Shown piece by piece: positions 56,436 to 64,000 of a DNA stretch of 64,000 bases. The position numbers and the translations under genes were made by a program. Each line of letters begins with the position of its first letter. The stretch's first letter is position 1. The notes below the pieces were generated by a model that did not search any database, was not told the DNA's origin, and was given only the letters and a program-made list of their open reading frames with translations. Source of the DNA: Shewanella kaireitica (lineage in GTDB: Bacteria; Pseudomonadota; Gammaproteobacteria; Enterobacterales; Shewanellaceae); contig NZ_JAKIKQ010000009.1 of the NCBI RefSeq assembly GCF_023284045.1, positions 1-64,000 on the forward strand, given 5' to 3'.

Positions 56436-56741
56436 TTAGCGTACTGTTAATTGATCTTGTTTCTGTGCTTTAGTCGACTGAAACGATTCACTGACCGCTA
56501 CACACTCCTCGACATCCTGAATAAAGACTTTACGACCTTTTTTGTCGGAGAATTGTTTACTCGGTAAACTCGCCATCTTCAACTCAAACTCTTTAATAGG
56601 CCAACTGTAAAACAAAACTTTATTACCGATGGATGAACTAATAAAGCATTTGTAGTCCATTTTATCAGTTCTAGGTAGTGTTTCAGCCGATACAAAACTT
56701 GGCAATAGCATTGCTAGCAAGCATAAGTTAATAGTCTTCAT
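56436..56741 (-). CDS. small secreted protein coupled to pilE, function unknown
   Basis: Taking the ATG at 56741 gives 101 residues with a signal peptide ([20 protein letters not shown]) and two cysteines (YKCFISS and VEECVAV) in the mature part. The pilE stop and this start share ATGA, so the two are translated in tandem. I do not recognise a family. The position as last gene of the pilVWXY1E operon suggests a periplasmic role with the pilus or PilY1, which is inference. Confidence 0.7.
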   Translation of the reverse strand: MKTINLCLLAMLLPSFVSAETLPRTDKMDYKCFISSSIGNKVLFYSWPIKEFELKMASLPSKQFSDKKGRKVFIQDVEECVAVSESFQSTKAQKQDQLTVR

Positions 56742-57163
56742 TTCCAGCACTCCGCGTTTGGCCCTTTGACTCCAATATCAGTCAAGGTGATTGTCTGACA
56801 TTTTGAATCTCTTGATTTTTGTGTCCCTTTCGCTGATGCAGTAATGGTAAAGCTCGTTCCTCCGGTTGAAGCCACACTATAGTGGCCATTTTCGGTAACA
56901 TAGGACGCTGCCAATCCAAGTTTAGTTAAGTCGTTAGTATAAGCTCTGTTATCTAAATAATATTGCTCTTGCAGGTTGGAAATATTCATCACCGCAGTGA
57001 CCCCTTCAGAGCGACCAGCTTTAGTCACATAATCGATGTATGAAGGGTAAGCGATGGAGGCCAATATACCGATAATGGCAACCACTATCATCACTTCGAT
57101 GAGGGTAAATCCACGACTTACACTGTGCTCAAGCCTTGTTGAATAGCTCATATTATTACTCAT
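56738..57163 (-). CDS. pilE: type IV minor pilin PilE
   Basis: The 141-residue prepilin has cleavage site [27 protein letters not shown] with Glu5. A C-terminal disulfide candidate pair is Cys in SKCQTITLT and AECWK. Length and position after pilY1 match PilE of the Pseudomonas-type fimU-pilVWXY1Y2E cluster. The first ATG overlaps the pilY1 stop by 8 bp; a second Met at residue 5 is also possible. Confidence 0.9.
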   Translation of the reverse strand: MSNNMSYSTRLEHSVSRGFTLIEVMIVVAIIGILASIAYPSYIDYVTKAGRSEGVTAVMNISNLQEQYYLDNRAYTNDLTKLGLAASYVTENGHYSVASTGGTSFTITASAKGTQKSRDSKCQTITLTDIGVKGPNAECWK

Positions 57164-60100
57164 TTATATGGTAGTAGATTTTATTTACGCCAAGCCCAGA
57201 GCCAACATTGATTGTCCCAGAATAGTCATCCCCAACTTTTTCACCTTTACCTATACCGATAATATAAATATACGGGTCCTCACCTGACTCAGGGGCTGGA
57301 ATCACGATTTGTGGCGTATCAGGCACTCGCTCACCCAATTCATAATAGGTGTGTACGTATGTTCGAGTTCCTTTGTGTAGATCAAAGACATATAGTCTCC
57401 CCTGTCCTGAAGCTGTACAAACAAGCTCAGAAACTGAATTTACAGCGGGTACAAAAGAGGTGAAATACACTTTCCCGTCAACAATCAAAGCTGCTGTTAA
57501 GCTCTTTTCTCCAATGCCAGTGAAGTTATACAGCCAGCCACGCTTTTTACCAAAGCTAATATTCTCTGATTCAGATACCGGCGCGGCTGATGTCACATCA
57601 TACAAATTGCCAAGAGTAATCGCTGCGGGAGTCTCAGCAGAGGCAAAACTTTTGCTAACAACGTTTCTATCCTGCAAAACAAAAAACATGTCTGTCACAT
57701 CTTTACTTGTCGGGCTTGGTCTTTTACCACTACCGACCACCACGGCATCATAAGGTATGTTTTGATAAGAAGTAGAGATAGTGCCATTGACGTTAACTTG
57801 GGCAATATTACTAAATACGGTTTGCGCAATAGCCACTTCAGCAAAAAAACGTCTATCGTTAGTACCCGTTCCACCTAAGTCTGCAAATTTAAAAGCGGAC
57901 CACTCGGTTTTAGTACTGCTGGCTAAATCCAGTCGCCAGACATTGCCGCCTACGTCAGTGGCATAAATTCTGTCGGTCTTACCATCATTGTTGCTATCTA
58001 AAACAGCGACAGAATTAGGGAAACTATCAGAGAACCCCGATACAGCGGTTCCATTAGATCCACTATTACTAAACGAGTGAATTAACTTGCCTGTCACTGC
58101 ATCAACAATGTATATCGCTTTACCTTGAGGATCTGACGGGATAACGTCAGTATCATAACGAGTATCGTAACCACCGCCAATAATAAGTACTGGCCCTTCG
58201 TGACCAGGAATCGTTGTCACGACAGGATCCGACCAGCTTTGACCAAGCTCAGAAAAGCCTGAAGAGCTAGGTGTAATGGTCCACATTAAACTAGGTGAAT
58301 CAGGCTTACTCACATTTAAAGCATAGTAAGAACTTCCTCCCCTTCTCATCCCCATATAGACGTATGCTTTTTCGACCTTGCCTGTTGAATCAAGCTCAGT
58401 ATAAGCGACTGGAGATGCATCCATACCATAAACAGTATGAGCTCCTGATACATTCTTTTGCAGAGTGCCTACGTTTGAAAGCAGCGCTTTAGGTATAAAT
58501 GCCCAAGACTCAGTAACCTCATTTGAACCATTGCTGTCATAGTCCTTAAACATATGCACTAGTCCCTGGTTAGTCCCCAAAATAATACGTACGTCAGGAC
58601 TATTTTTACTACCAAAGTTTAATGCTAGTGGTTTTGAGTGCAGTGGGTCCCCCATAATATCGGCGCGAGGATCATTGACTGAACCGCCATTATCTAAATC
58701 AACATCATAGCCGTATAACCACTTCACCGTTTTTGCAACATCAACATCATCAATATTCATTAACGGTGAAAGTGTCGAGGCTGCGACATCTTTTAATTGA
58801 GCAAACGGGCTAGCGGTATTGGTATAAATAGTACGTAAGCTGACACCATTTGATGGCGTCATGGCCTTTAGTCTTTCTAATACCCCACCTTCGTTAACAC
58901 TGTTGCCATCCGTTTTTCCTGAGCAGCCACTCCAGAAAGTACAAGCAGTATCCTTAATATTGCCCTGCTCACCGATTGCTACATCGCCGTTTTTATCGAC
59001 TAACATTCCTTGCGAAGTCACTTTAAGTTTCTTTAAGTTACCACTCCAACGAGGGCCACTGCCCGGCAGAAACATAGCGTAATATGCAGAATCGAAGGTC
59101 TGGGTTCTATCGAAGTTATTACTGGCAATACTCGGCGAGGTAAAACTGGCATTGGTTTTCATAATCGTCAACAGCGCATCGCTCAGTGCTTTTTGTAATG
59201 ACAAACCACTGGTAGCTGCAAAGTAATCTCCACCGCCTCTTTTTGCTGTTTCAGCAAGTAATGGCGCAGCATCCTCTGCCCCTTTACTAAAGCCAATTGT
59301 AAAGGTTCTGACCGTTTGCATATGTTCAGTTTTGCTGCCATCAGCCATGGTTTCTGGCGATACAACTAAATCATTATGGTATAGATAACTTGCTAACGCA
59401 GGCAGGTAGCTCGCCGTAGAAAGGCCTTCAGAAAAAGAGCTATAATCTGGCGCTGCGGTTTTATCCTCAGCTTGCTCCTTTTCGCCACTTCTCCCAAGCG
59501 CGATAACATCATCGTCAGCGTAAGTATCTTGGCTTGGTACACCATCGGTAATGTAGATAACGTAAGCTACATCGGGACAAACCTTAAATGGCGACTCATA
59601 GTTATTACCTGTTTCTATAGTTCTATCACGTGGCGGCTTATTACCGTCATACCAATTGCTGTAATCACTATCTTTCTTACCAAAGTTAACCCTGTTACCT
59701 GCAAAGTAATTGTAGGCTTCAAATAATGTTTCACACAATGGAGTGTTAGTTTCAGCATTGGTGCCACTGATGGTGTCTAACAAATCATTTTTAGCCGATG
59801 GCGTCATGGCTTGTATGCCAGAGACTATTCGGCCGCCATCCCTATAACCTTCAGAAGGATAGTTCATATTAAACAGTGCTAAACCAAAGTCGACAGAAGA
59901 GGTAGTGTTAATAACGTTCTCTATCGCATCTTTAGCAATGTCTAATCTCGATTGTGGTACCGTAGGTAATACCCCTGCAACGGCTGCAGCGTGCCACCGA
60001 AGGTAATTAGCAGTATATAAGGTAACAACCTCACCTTTGCCTAATTGAGTCTTGCTAGAAGCTTTATTTGCAGTGTATGGCACTGGCGTTTTACCATTTT

Positions 60101-60671
60101 TAACGCCATCAATCGGATAACCGGAATCGTGGGCATTGCCACTTTTATCAACGGCATTTGTAGGATCACTTTCTACAATATCTTCATAACAGTCAATGGT
60201 GTCATAGTTAGCGCCGCTATTGTCTCTAAGATCTCCCCAAGTACCCGTTTGACCTTTAACTAGATATTCACCAACAAAGCCAGTGAAACGACCATATTTT
60301 TTTAGTAGTGGCTTACTTTGATTACAGCCGTTAATCTCTTCTAAAAAACGACGAGAATCTGAAGGGCTTAGCGGTATATCAATACCCGCATTATCAATTC
60401 CAACCCCTTTAGTGAAATAGACCATGTCATCTTGGTAGGAGTGAGCTGAACTGATCGCTTCATAAGTAATGCTCGAGTCATAGCCGCCAGGCGCGTCCTC
60501 CTCAACTGTTTTCATACTTCCAGAGTTATCAAAGATAATCAAAACCTTGGCTGTATTACCGTTACCAATAGAGTAATCGGTCACATAAAGCTCAGTATCA
60601 TCGCTATAAGATACTCCCGAGAAAGTAACCATCGCGAACAGCGCCCCTAAAGCAGCACGTTTGAATATCAT
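57156..60671 (-). CDS. pilY1: type IV pilus tip adhesin / assembly protein PilY1
   Basis: From the ATG at 60671 (GGGAG seven bases upstream) the protein has 1171 residues and a signal peptide ending VSYSDD. A von Willebrand A-like region carries the MIDAS motif DNSGS (in [14 protein letters not shown]) near residue 50. The C-terminal beta-propeller has a calcium-loop-like [23 protein letters not shown], as in PilY1. It acts at the pilus tip in adhesion, mechanosensing and regulation of retraction. It is the central gene of the pilV-W-X-Y1-E operon. Confidence 0.93.
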   Translation of the reverse strand: MIFKRAALGALFAMVTFSGVSYSDDTELYVTDYSIGNGNTAKVLIIFDNSGSMKTVEEDAPGGYDSSITYEAISSAHSYQDDMVYFTKGVGIDNAGIDIPLSPSDSRRFLEEINGCNQSKPLLKKYGRFTGFVGEYLVKGQTGTWGDLRDNSGANYDTIDCYEDIVESDPTNAVDKSGNAHDSGYPIDGVKNGKTPVPYTANKASSKTQLGKGEVVTLYTANYLRWHAAAVAGVLPTVPQSRLDIAKDAIENVINTTSSVDFGLALFNMNYPSEGYRDGGRIVSGIQAMTPSAKNDLLDTISGTNAETNTPLCETLFEAYNYFAGNRVNFGKKDSDYSNWYDGNKPPRDRTIETGNNYESPFKVCPDVAYVIYITDGVPSQDTYADDDVIALGRSGEKEQAEDKTAAPDYSSFSEGLSTASYLPALASYLYHNDLVVSPETMADGSKTEHMQTVRTFTIGFSKGAEDAAPLLAETAKRGGGDYFAATSGLSLQKALSDALLTIMKTNASFTSPSIASNNFDRTQTFDSAYYAMFLPGSGPRWSGNLKKLKVTSQGMLVDKNGDVAIGEQGNIKDTACTFWSGCSGKTDGNSVNEGGVLERLKAMTPSNGVSLRTIYTNTASPFAQLKDVAASTLSPLMNIDDVDVAKTVKWLYGYDVDLDNGGSVNDPRADIMGDPLHSKPLALNFGSKNSPDVRIILGTNQGLVHMFKDYDSNGSNEVTESWAFIPKALLSNVGTLQKNVSGAHTVYGMDASPVAYTELDSTGKVEKAYVYMGMRRGGSSYYALNVSKPDSPSLMWTITPSSSGFSELGQSWSDPVVTTIPGHEGPVLIIGGGYDTRYDTDVIPSDPQGKAIYIVDAVTGKLIHSFSNSGSNGTAVSGFSDSFPNSVAVLDSNNDGKTDRIYATDVGGNVWRLDLASSTKTEWSAFKFADLGGTGTNDRRFFAEVAIAQTVFSNIAQVNVNGTISTSYQNIPYDAVVVGSGKRPSPTSKDVTDMFFVLQDRNVVSKSFASAETPAAITLGNLYDVTSAAPVSESENISFGKKRGWLYNFTGIGEKSLTAALIVDGKVYFTSFVPAVNSVSELVCTASGQGRLYVFDLHKGTRTYVHTYYELGERVPDTPQIVIPAPESGEDPYIYIIGIGKGEKVGDDYSGTINVGSGLGVNKIYYHINE

Positions 60672-60739
60672 AATAAGCTCCCAAATATACCCAATTTGTA
60701 GTTTCGTTTTTGCCATTATTTTTTGGCGGCACTACTTAT

Positions 60740-61177
60740 TTAAATCTTTAGAACTTCTTGTTCTACACCAGCTACCACGGTTAAATTTCCGATATCATTT
60801 TTACCGAAGCTGGCACTGCTGGATATTTCAACCCTACGGCAACTAATAAGGTTAGCCGAACTCGCATTACCACTGCGCTGACAACTTACATCTTGTACTG
60901 TACCGTTGTCAGGTAACGGTAGCATTGATTGAGTCTCCCCCATCACACTGCTAGTTGTTTCAGCGGTCATATTGGCAAAATTAGTGCCTTTGTTATCATC
61001 GATAACCTTATCAAGTGCACCAATGGCGATAATACTAGCTTCAATTCGTTCAGAACCCGCACCTGCCATCTTCATCGACATGTTTGAATTGGTGGCTAAT
61101 GCAACACCAATCACAGTCATAATAATGAGCACTATTAACGAGAAAAAAAGCACCATCCCTTTTTGTTTTTGCATCAT
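60740..61177 (-). CDS. pilX: type IV minor pilin PilX
   Basis: The 145-residue prepilin-like protein starts MMQKQKG|MVLFFSLIVLIIMTVIGVAL. Glu5 is absent, which is normal for PilX. The C-terminal domain has a Cys pair in DVSCQRSG and ISCRRVEIS. AAGGAG stands six bases upstream. It lies 11 bp after pilW and 68 bp before pilY1. Confidence 0.87.
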   Translation of the reverse strand: MMQKQKGMVLFFSLIVLIIMTVIGVALATNSNMSMKMAGAGSERIEASIIAIGALDKVIDDNKGTNFANMTAETTSSVMGETQSMLPLPDNGTVQDVSCQRSGNASSANLISCRRVEISSSASFGKNDIGNLTVVAGVEQEVLKI

Positions 61178-61188
61178 GAGTGGCTCCT

Positions 61189-62145
61189 TTACATCAATAC
61201 TGGGTTTTCAAGAACAATGGTTGTCGATAGCACTTTGCGTCTAAAATTATCCTTAAGTGGTCCTATCGATTTATCGCCCAATGTATAGGTTGTCTCATTG
61301 GTATAGCTATTGTCTGATTCTGTCGCTCTAACCAGAAGGTGCACCCTCAACGCTACTAAGCGTTGAAACAGTTCGTTGTCCCACATTAAGGAACTCACAT
61401 CCTCAGCAGGCATAAAGCTATCAGCGGTACTGTCACCATTGCTATCAAACCCATACATGACTCGCATATTTTCAATTCCTTCTACGAGCTGTTCATCATT
61501 ACCCATTCCGGTAGAGGACAAACTTTTTCGGCGTAAAACAGGGATACCATCGGCATCATCACCAATGTAGTAGATATGGTGCTGATACTCCCAAATACGA
61601 CTATTATCTAAAACTCCTGCTGAAGCAGTCTTAAAGAAAACGGCTTGGTTAGCATTGGCTTCAATATAAAACGCATCTGTTGTGCCAGTTGCCACTGATG
61701 GACCTAATAAACGCTTCATTTGAATCACGTCGGTTTTATCATTTACATTCGATAAACACGCTAAACTCTCCGTGCTGACCCCGTTCTCATAACCCCAAAG
61801 TCGTCTAAAATGCGCCGCGATATTAATTGGCAAGGTCGCATTATTGAGCCCAGCGCCAACACAGTCGCCACTTGAGCCTATCGTCGCGCTCGCATCAACT
61901 GTAGTATTGGTACCGATAATGAAATCAGTACCGGTAATGTCGCCCATAAATCCAAGCTGACTTAAATCTCGCTCCATCAAAGTCAATGCGATACGGCCAT
62001 TCTCTTGCAGCTGATTAAATTGGCTAGTGGTGGTGACATTGGTCGATGACATGACAAACATTGAAAATAGTCCCGCAGACAAAAATAGCCCGATAACCAT
62101 GGCAACCATCAACTCGACTAACGACATACCTTTACTTTTAATCAT
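61189..62145 (-). CDS. pilW: type IV minor pilin PilW
   Basis: The 318-residue minor pilin has the prepilin site SKG|MSLVELMVAMVIGLFLSAGLFSMFV and a long C-terminal domain containing NGRIALTLMERDLSQLGFMG, the usual PilW pattern. It is part of the priming complex under PilY1 together with PilV and PilX. It lies 9 bp after pilV. Confidence 0.9.
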   Translation of the reverse strand: MIKSKGMSLVELMVAMVIGLFLSAGLFSMFVMSSTNVTTTSQFNQLQENGRIALTLMERDLSQLGFMGDITGTDFIIGTNTTVDASATIGSSGDCVGAGLNNATLPINIAAHFRRLWGYENGVSTESLACLSNVNDKTDVIQMKRLLGPSVATGTTDAFYIEANANQAVFFKTASAGVLDNSRIWEYQHHIYYIGDDADGIPVLRRKSLSSTGMGNDEQLVEGIENMRVMYGFDSNGDSTADSFMPAEDVSSLMWDNELFQRLVALRVHLLVRATESDNSYTNETTYTLGDKSIGPLKDNFRRKVLSTTIVLENPVLM

Positions 62146-62154
62146 CCCTTCGCC

Positions 62155-62676
62155 CTATAAAATCATCGTATTTAGCGCAAATACTCTTCGTCTCTTGCCT
62201 AGAGAGTGGCCACAGTCAGCCGACACTTTTGAAGAGGAGCTCATTTCACGGATCCCTCGCCAAGTAATAGTGACAGAAACAGCCCCTGCATTTTCAATAA
62301 TACAAGCCACTGGAGAGTCTAAACCGCCGACTTTCTGGCTGCCTACCTGCTCAGAAGCACCTATTAAGCTTTGGTCCCACTGATACTGATCCCAGTTAAG
62401 TGTTTCTGTTGTAGTGCAGATATTGGTTTCACATGACTTAACAGCTGCCTTAGCGCCAGTGTAAGTATCTGCATAGTTTGATAATTCGCTGCGGTTAAGC
62501 TTCATTCTATTAACGATATCGTTGGCAAGATAAGCAGCTTGGGTTTGCTGAAAGGATTCAAAACTACCGCGTTTAGCGATGAGATGGAGATTAAAAATAC
62601 CAATAAGACCAACAACTAAAATAACTAACGAGACCATTAGTTCAATTAGCGATAGCCCCCGTTGTTGATTTTTCAT
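62155..62676 (-). CDS. pilV: type IV minor pilin PilV
   Basis: Using the ATG at 62676 (MKNQQRG|LSLIELMVSLVILVVGLIGIF) gives 173 residues with Glu5 and the PilV-type segment QTQAAYLANDIVNRMKLN. It starts the operon pilV-pilW-pilX-pilY1-pilE. A longer frame to 62703 lacks the normal short leader. The promoter must lie in the 190-bp A+T-rich gap before the ispH terminator. Confidence 0.88.
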   Translation of the reverse strand: MKNQQRGLSLIELMVSLVILVVGLIGIFNLHLIAKRGSFESFQQTQAAYLANDIVNRMKLNRSELSNYADTYTGAKAAVKSCETNICTTTETLNWDQYQWDQSLIGASEQVGSQKVGGLDSPVACIIENAGAVSVTITWRGIREMSSSSKVSADCGHSLGKRRRVFALNTMIL

Positions 62677-62863
62677 TGCTGTCAATTCCTTTGCTTTCGT
62701 CATATTCTTGACGTTAAATTAAGGTTTTTACTCTTTAAAATCTGTTACTTAGCAAACAAATACCAGCATACAGGTTAAATAAAGTTTAGTCGAATACTTG
62801 CTTAGCACAAGTCGTCTTTTAAAGAGTAATTAACAATGATGTGTCTGAATTTTAAGCATAAAA

Positions 62864-62883
62864 AAAGAGGCTTTAGCCTCTTT
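62864..62883 (-). terminator. intrinsic terminator of ispH
   Basis: AAAGAGGCT and AGCCTCTTT pair around a minimal loop, with a T-run on the minus strand, 26 bp past the ispH stop. Confidence 0.85.
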
Positions 62884-62908
62884 AATATTTGATGTTTAGC
62901 AGTTATCG

Positions 62909-63838
62909 TTAGCGTAATTCTGCGGGTACCGCAAATACGGTATCTTCTAATCGCCCTTCCACTTCGGTAATAACGCTAGGTGCCATATCGGCAATAGCAT
63001 CTACCACCTGCTTTACTAACACCTCTGGTGCAGACGCGCCAGCAGTGACCGCTACTCGCTGAATACCATTGAACCAAGTTGGATCAACATCATCGGCGTT
63101 ATCCACCAAGTATGAGTTAGTCCCCTTCTTTTGCGCTAACTCGCGCAAACGATTGGAGTTAGAGCTGTTCTTAGAACCAACGACGATAAATAGCTCGACT
63201 TCTTCGGCGACATTACGAACAGCATCTTGGCGATTTTGTGTGGCATAGCAAATATCATCTTTACGCGGCCCTTCAATAGCAGGGTACTTCTTTTGCAATG
63301 AAGCTATCACGTCCGCAGTATCATCCATCGATAACGTGGTTTGAGTCACAAAGCATAAGTTGTCTGGATCTTTAACCTCAAGCTTAGCCACATCTTCAGG
63401 AGACTCAACTAAGTGTACACCGCCTTCGGGATTGTCGTACTGCCCCATAGTGCCTTCGACTTCAGGATGACCAGCGTGACCAATCAAAATACATTCAATA
63501 CCTTTACGGCTTGCTCGAGTGACTTGTAAATGCACTTTTGTCACCAGTGGGCAGGTAGCATCAAACACTTTTAAGCCACGTGTTTTAGCTTCTGCACGTA
63601 CTGCTTGAGACACACCGTGGGCACTAAAAATAACGATACTGTCATCAGGGACTTGATCTAACTCTTCAACAAACACCGCCCCACGATCTTTAAGGTTCTG
63701 TACCACGTAGCGGTTATGCACCACTTCATGTCGAACATAGATAGGCGGAGAGAATAGCTCTAGTGCACGTTCAACAATACTAATCGCACGATCAACGCCA
63801 GCGCAAAAACCTCGTGGGTTTGCCAAAAGAATTTTCAT
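62909..63838 (-). CDS. ispH: 4-hydroxy-3-methylbut-2-enyl diphosphate reductase
   Basis: The 309-residue iron-sulfur enzyme makes IPP and DMAPP, the last step of the MEP isoprenoid pathway. The three cluster cysteines are in [12 protein letters not shown] (Cys12), [12 protein letters not shown] and [21 protein letters not shown] and [10 protein letters not shown] line the active site. It starts 2 bp after the stop of the fkpB-type gene, the conserved fkpB-ispH operon. Confidence 0.96.
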   Translation of the reverse strand: MKILLANPRGFCAGVDRAISIVERALELFSPPIYVRHEVVHNRYVVQNLKDRGAVFVEELDQVPDDSIVIFSAHGVSQAVRAEAKTRGLKVFDATCPLVTKVHLQVTRASRKGIECILIGHAGHPEVEGTMGQYDNPEGGVHLVESPEDVAKLEVKDPDNLCFVTQTTLSMDDTADVIASLQKKYPAIEGPRKDDICYATQNRQDAVRNVAEEVELFIVVGSKNSSNSNRLRELAQKKGTNSYLVDNADDVDPTWFNGIQRVAVTAGASAPEVLVKQVVDAIADMAPSVITEVEGRLEDTVFAVPAELR

Positions 63839-63840
63839 AA

Positions 63841-64000
63841 TTACAGTACCTGTACCACTTCAAGCTCAAATGTTAATACTTGACCTGCGAGCGGATGGTT
63901 GAGATCGATAGTCACAGAGTCACCAACAACATCGCGCACCATGCCTGGCACTTCGCTGCCACCAGGGCCAGCAAAGCTGACAATCACACCTGGCTCAAGC
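63841..64000 (-). CDS. fkpB: FKBP-type peptidyl-prolyl isomerase (FkpB/SlpA-like), partial
   Basis: Only the C-terminal 52 codons are inside the window. They contain [20 protein letters not shown], then [23 protein letters not shown] and a TAA stop, the end of the SlpA/FkpB group where (D/N)HPLAG is characteristic. The N-terminus is beyond the right edge. It is translated just ahead of ispH. Confidence 0.88.
   Translation of the reverse strand, partial: LEPGVIVSFAGPGGSEVPGMVRDVVGDSVTIDLNHPLAGQVLTFELEVVQVL

Overview
The window looks like a chromosomal segment of a marine gamma-proteobacterium of the genus Shewanella or a very close relative. The best evidence is the N-acetylglucosamine (GlcNAc) locus of Shewanella type (nagP, nagX, nagA, nagK, a GH20 hexosaminidase, a TonB receptor and a LacI-type nagR). 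The gene orders pilT/pilU-yggS-proC-yggT-yggU-rdgB-hemW, glsB-yggL-trmB/mutY-yggX and fkpB-ispH, and the moderate A+T content, agree with this. No species is claimed.

Layout. 1-5.2 kb: an HDOD gene lying between two copies of a MITE-like repeat, then trhP-yfhL and an M61 peptidase. 5.2-12 kb: a TPR protein with a degenerate GGDEF-like end, a diguanylate cyclase, ppnN-xni and a DUF3192 gene. 12-20.4 kb: hemH, pilT-pilU and, divergently, yggS, proC, yggT, yggU, a DUF4426 gene, rdgB and hemW. 20.5-30.2 kb: a DUF885 protein, a possible small RNA, a LysR regulator, yggN, yggL-glsB, trmB, mutY-yggX and cytochrome b561-yceI.

30.4-36.1 kb is the accessory region. A tRNA-Phe/tRNA-Thr operon is tandemly duplicated. 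It is followed by a hairpin-rich block without credible genes, two integron gene cassettes with recognisable attC sites but no integrase, the 3' part of an IS91-type transposase gene, and a complete IS10-like element with inverted ends and a 9-bp target duplication.

36.1-54.6 kb is a GlcNAc/chitin-oligosaccharide locus. Five copies of a palindrome centred on GACA-rCGy-TGTC lie upstream of nagP, of nagK-nagA-nagX, of the binding protein-chemoreceptor-hexosaminidase genes, of sapC and of the TonB receptor. They are the likely operators of NagR, whose gene closes the locus. A flavin-dependent halogenase homologue and a SapC protein sit inside the locus. No glucosamine-6-phosphate deaminase gene is present in it.

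54.7-64 kb: glnB, two FimT/GspH pseudopilins on the + strand, the minor-pilin/adhesin operon pilV-pilW-pilX-pilY1-pilE plus a small secreted protein on the - strand, and ispH preceded by a partial fkpB-type gene cut by the window edge.
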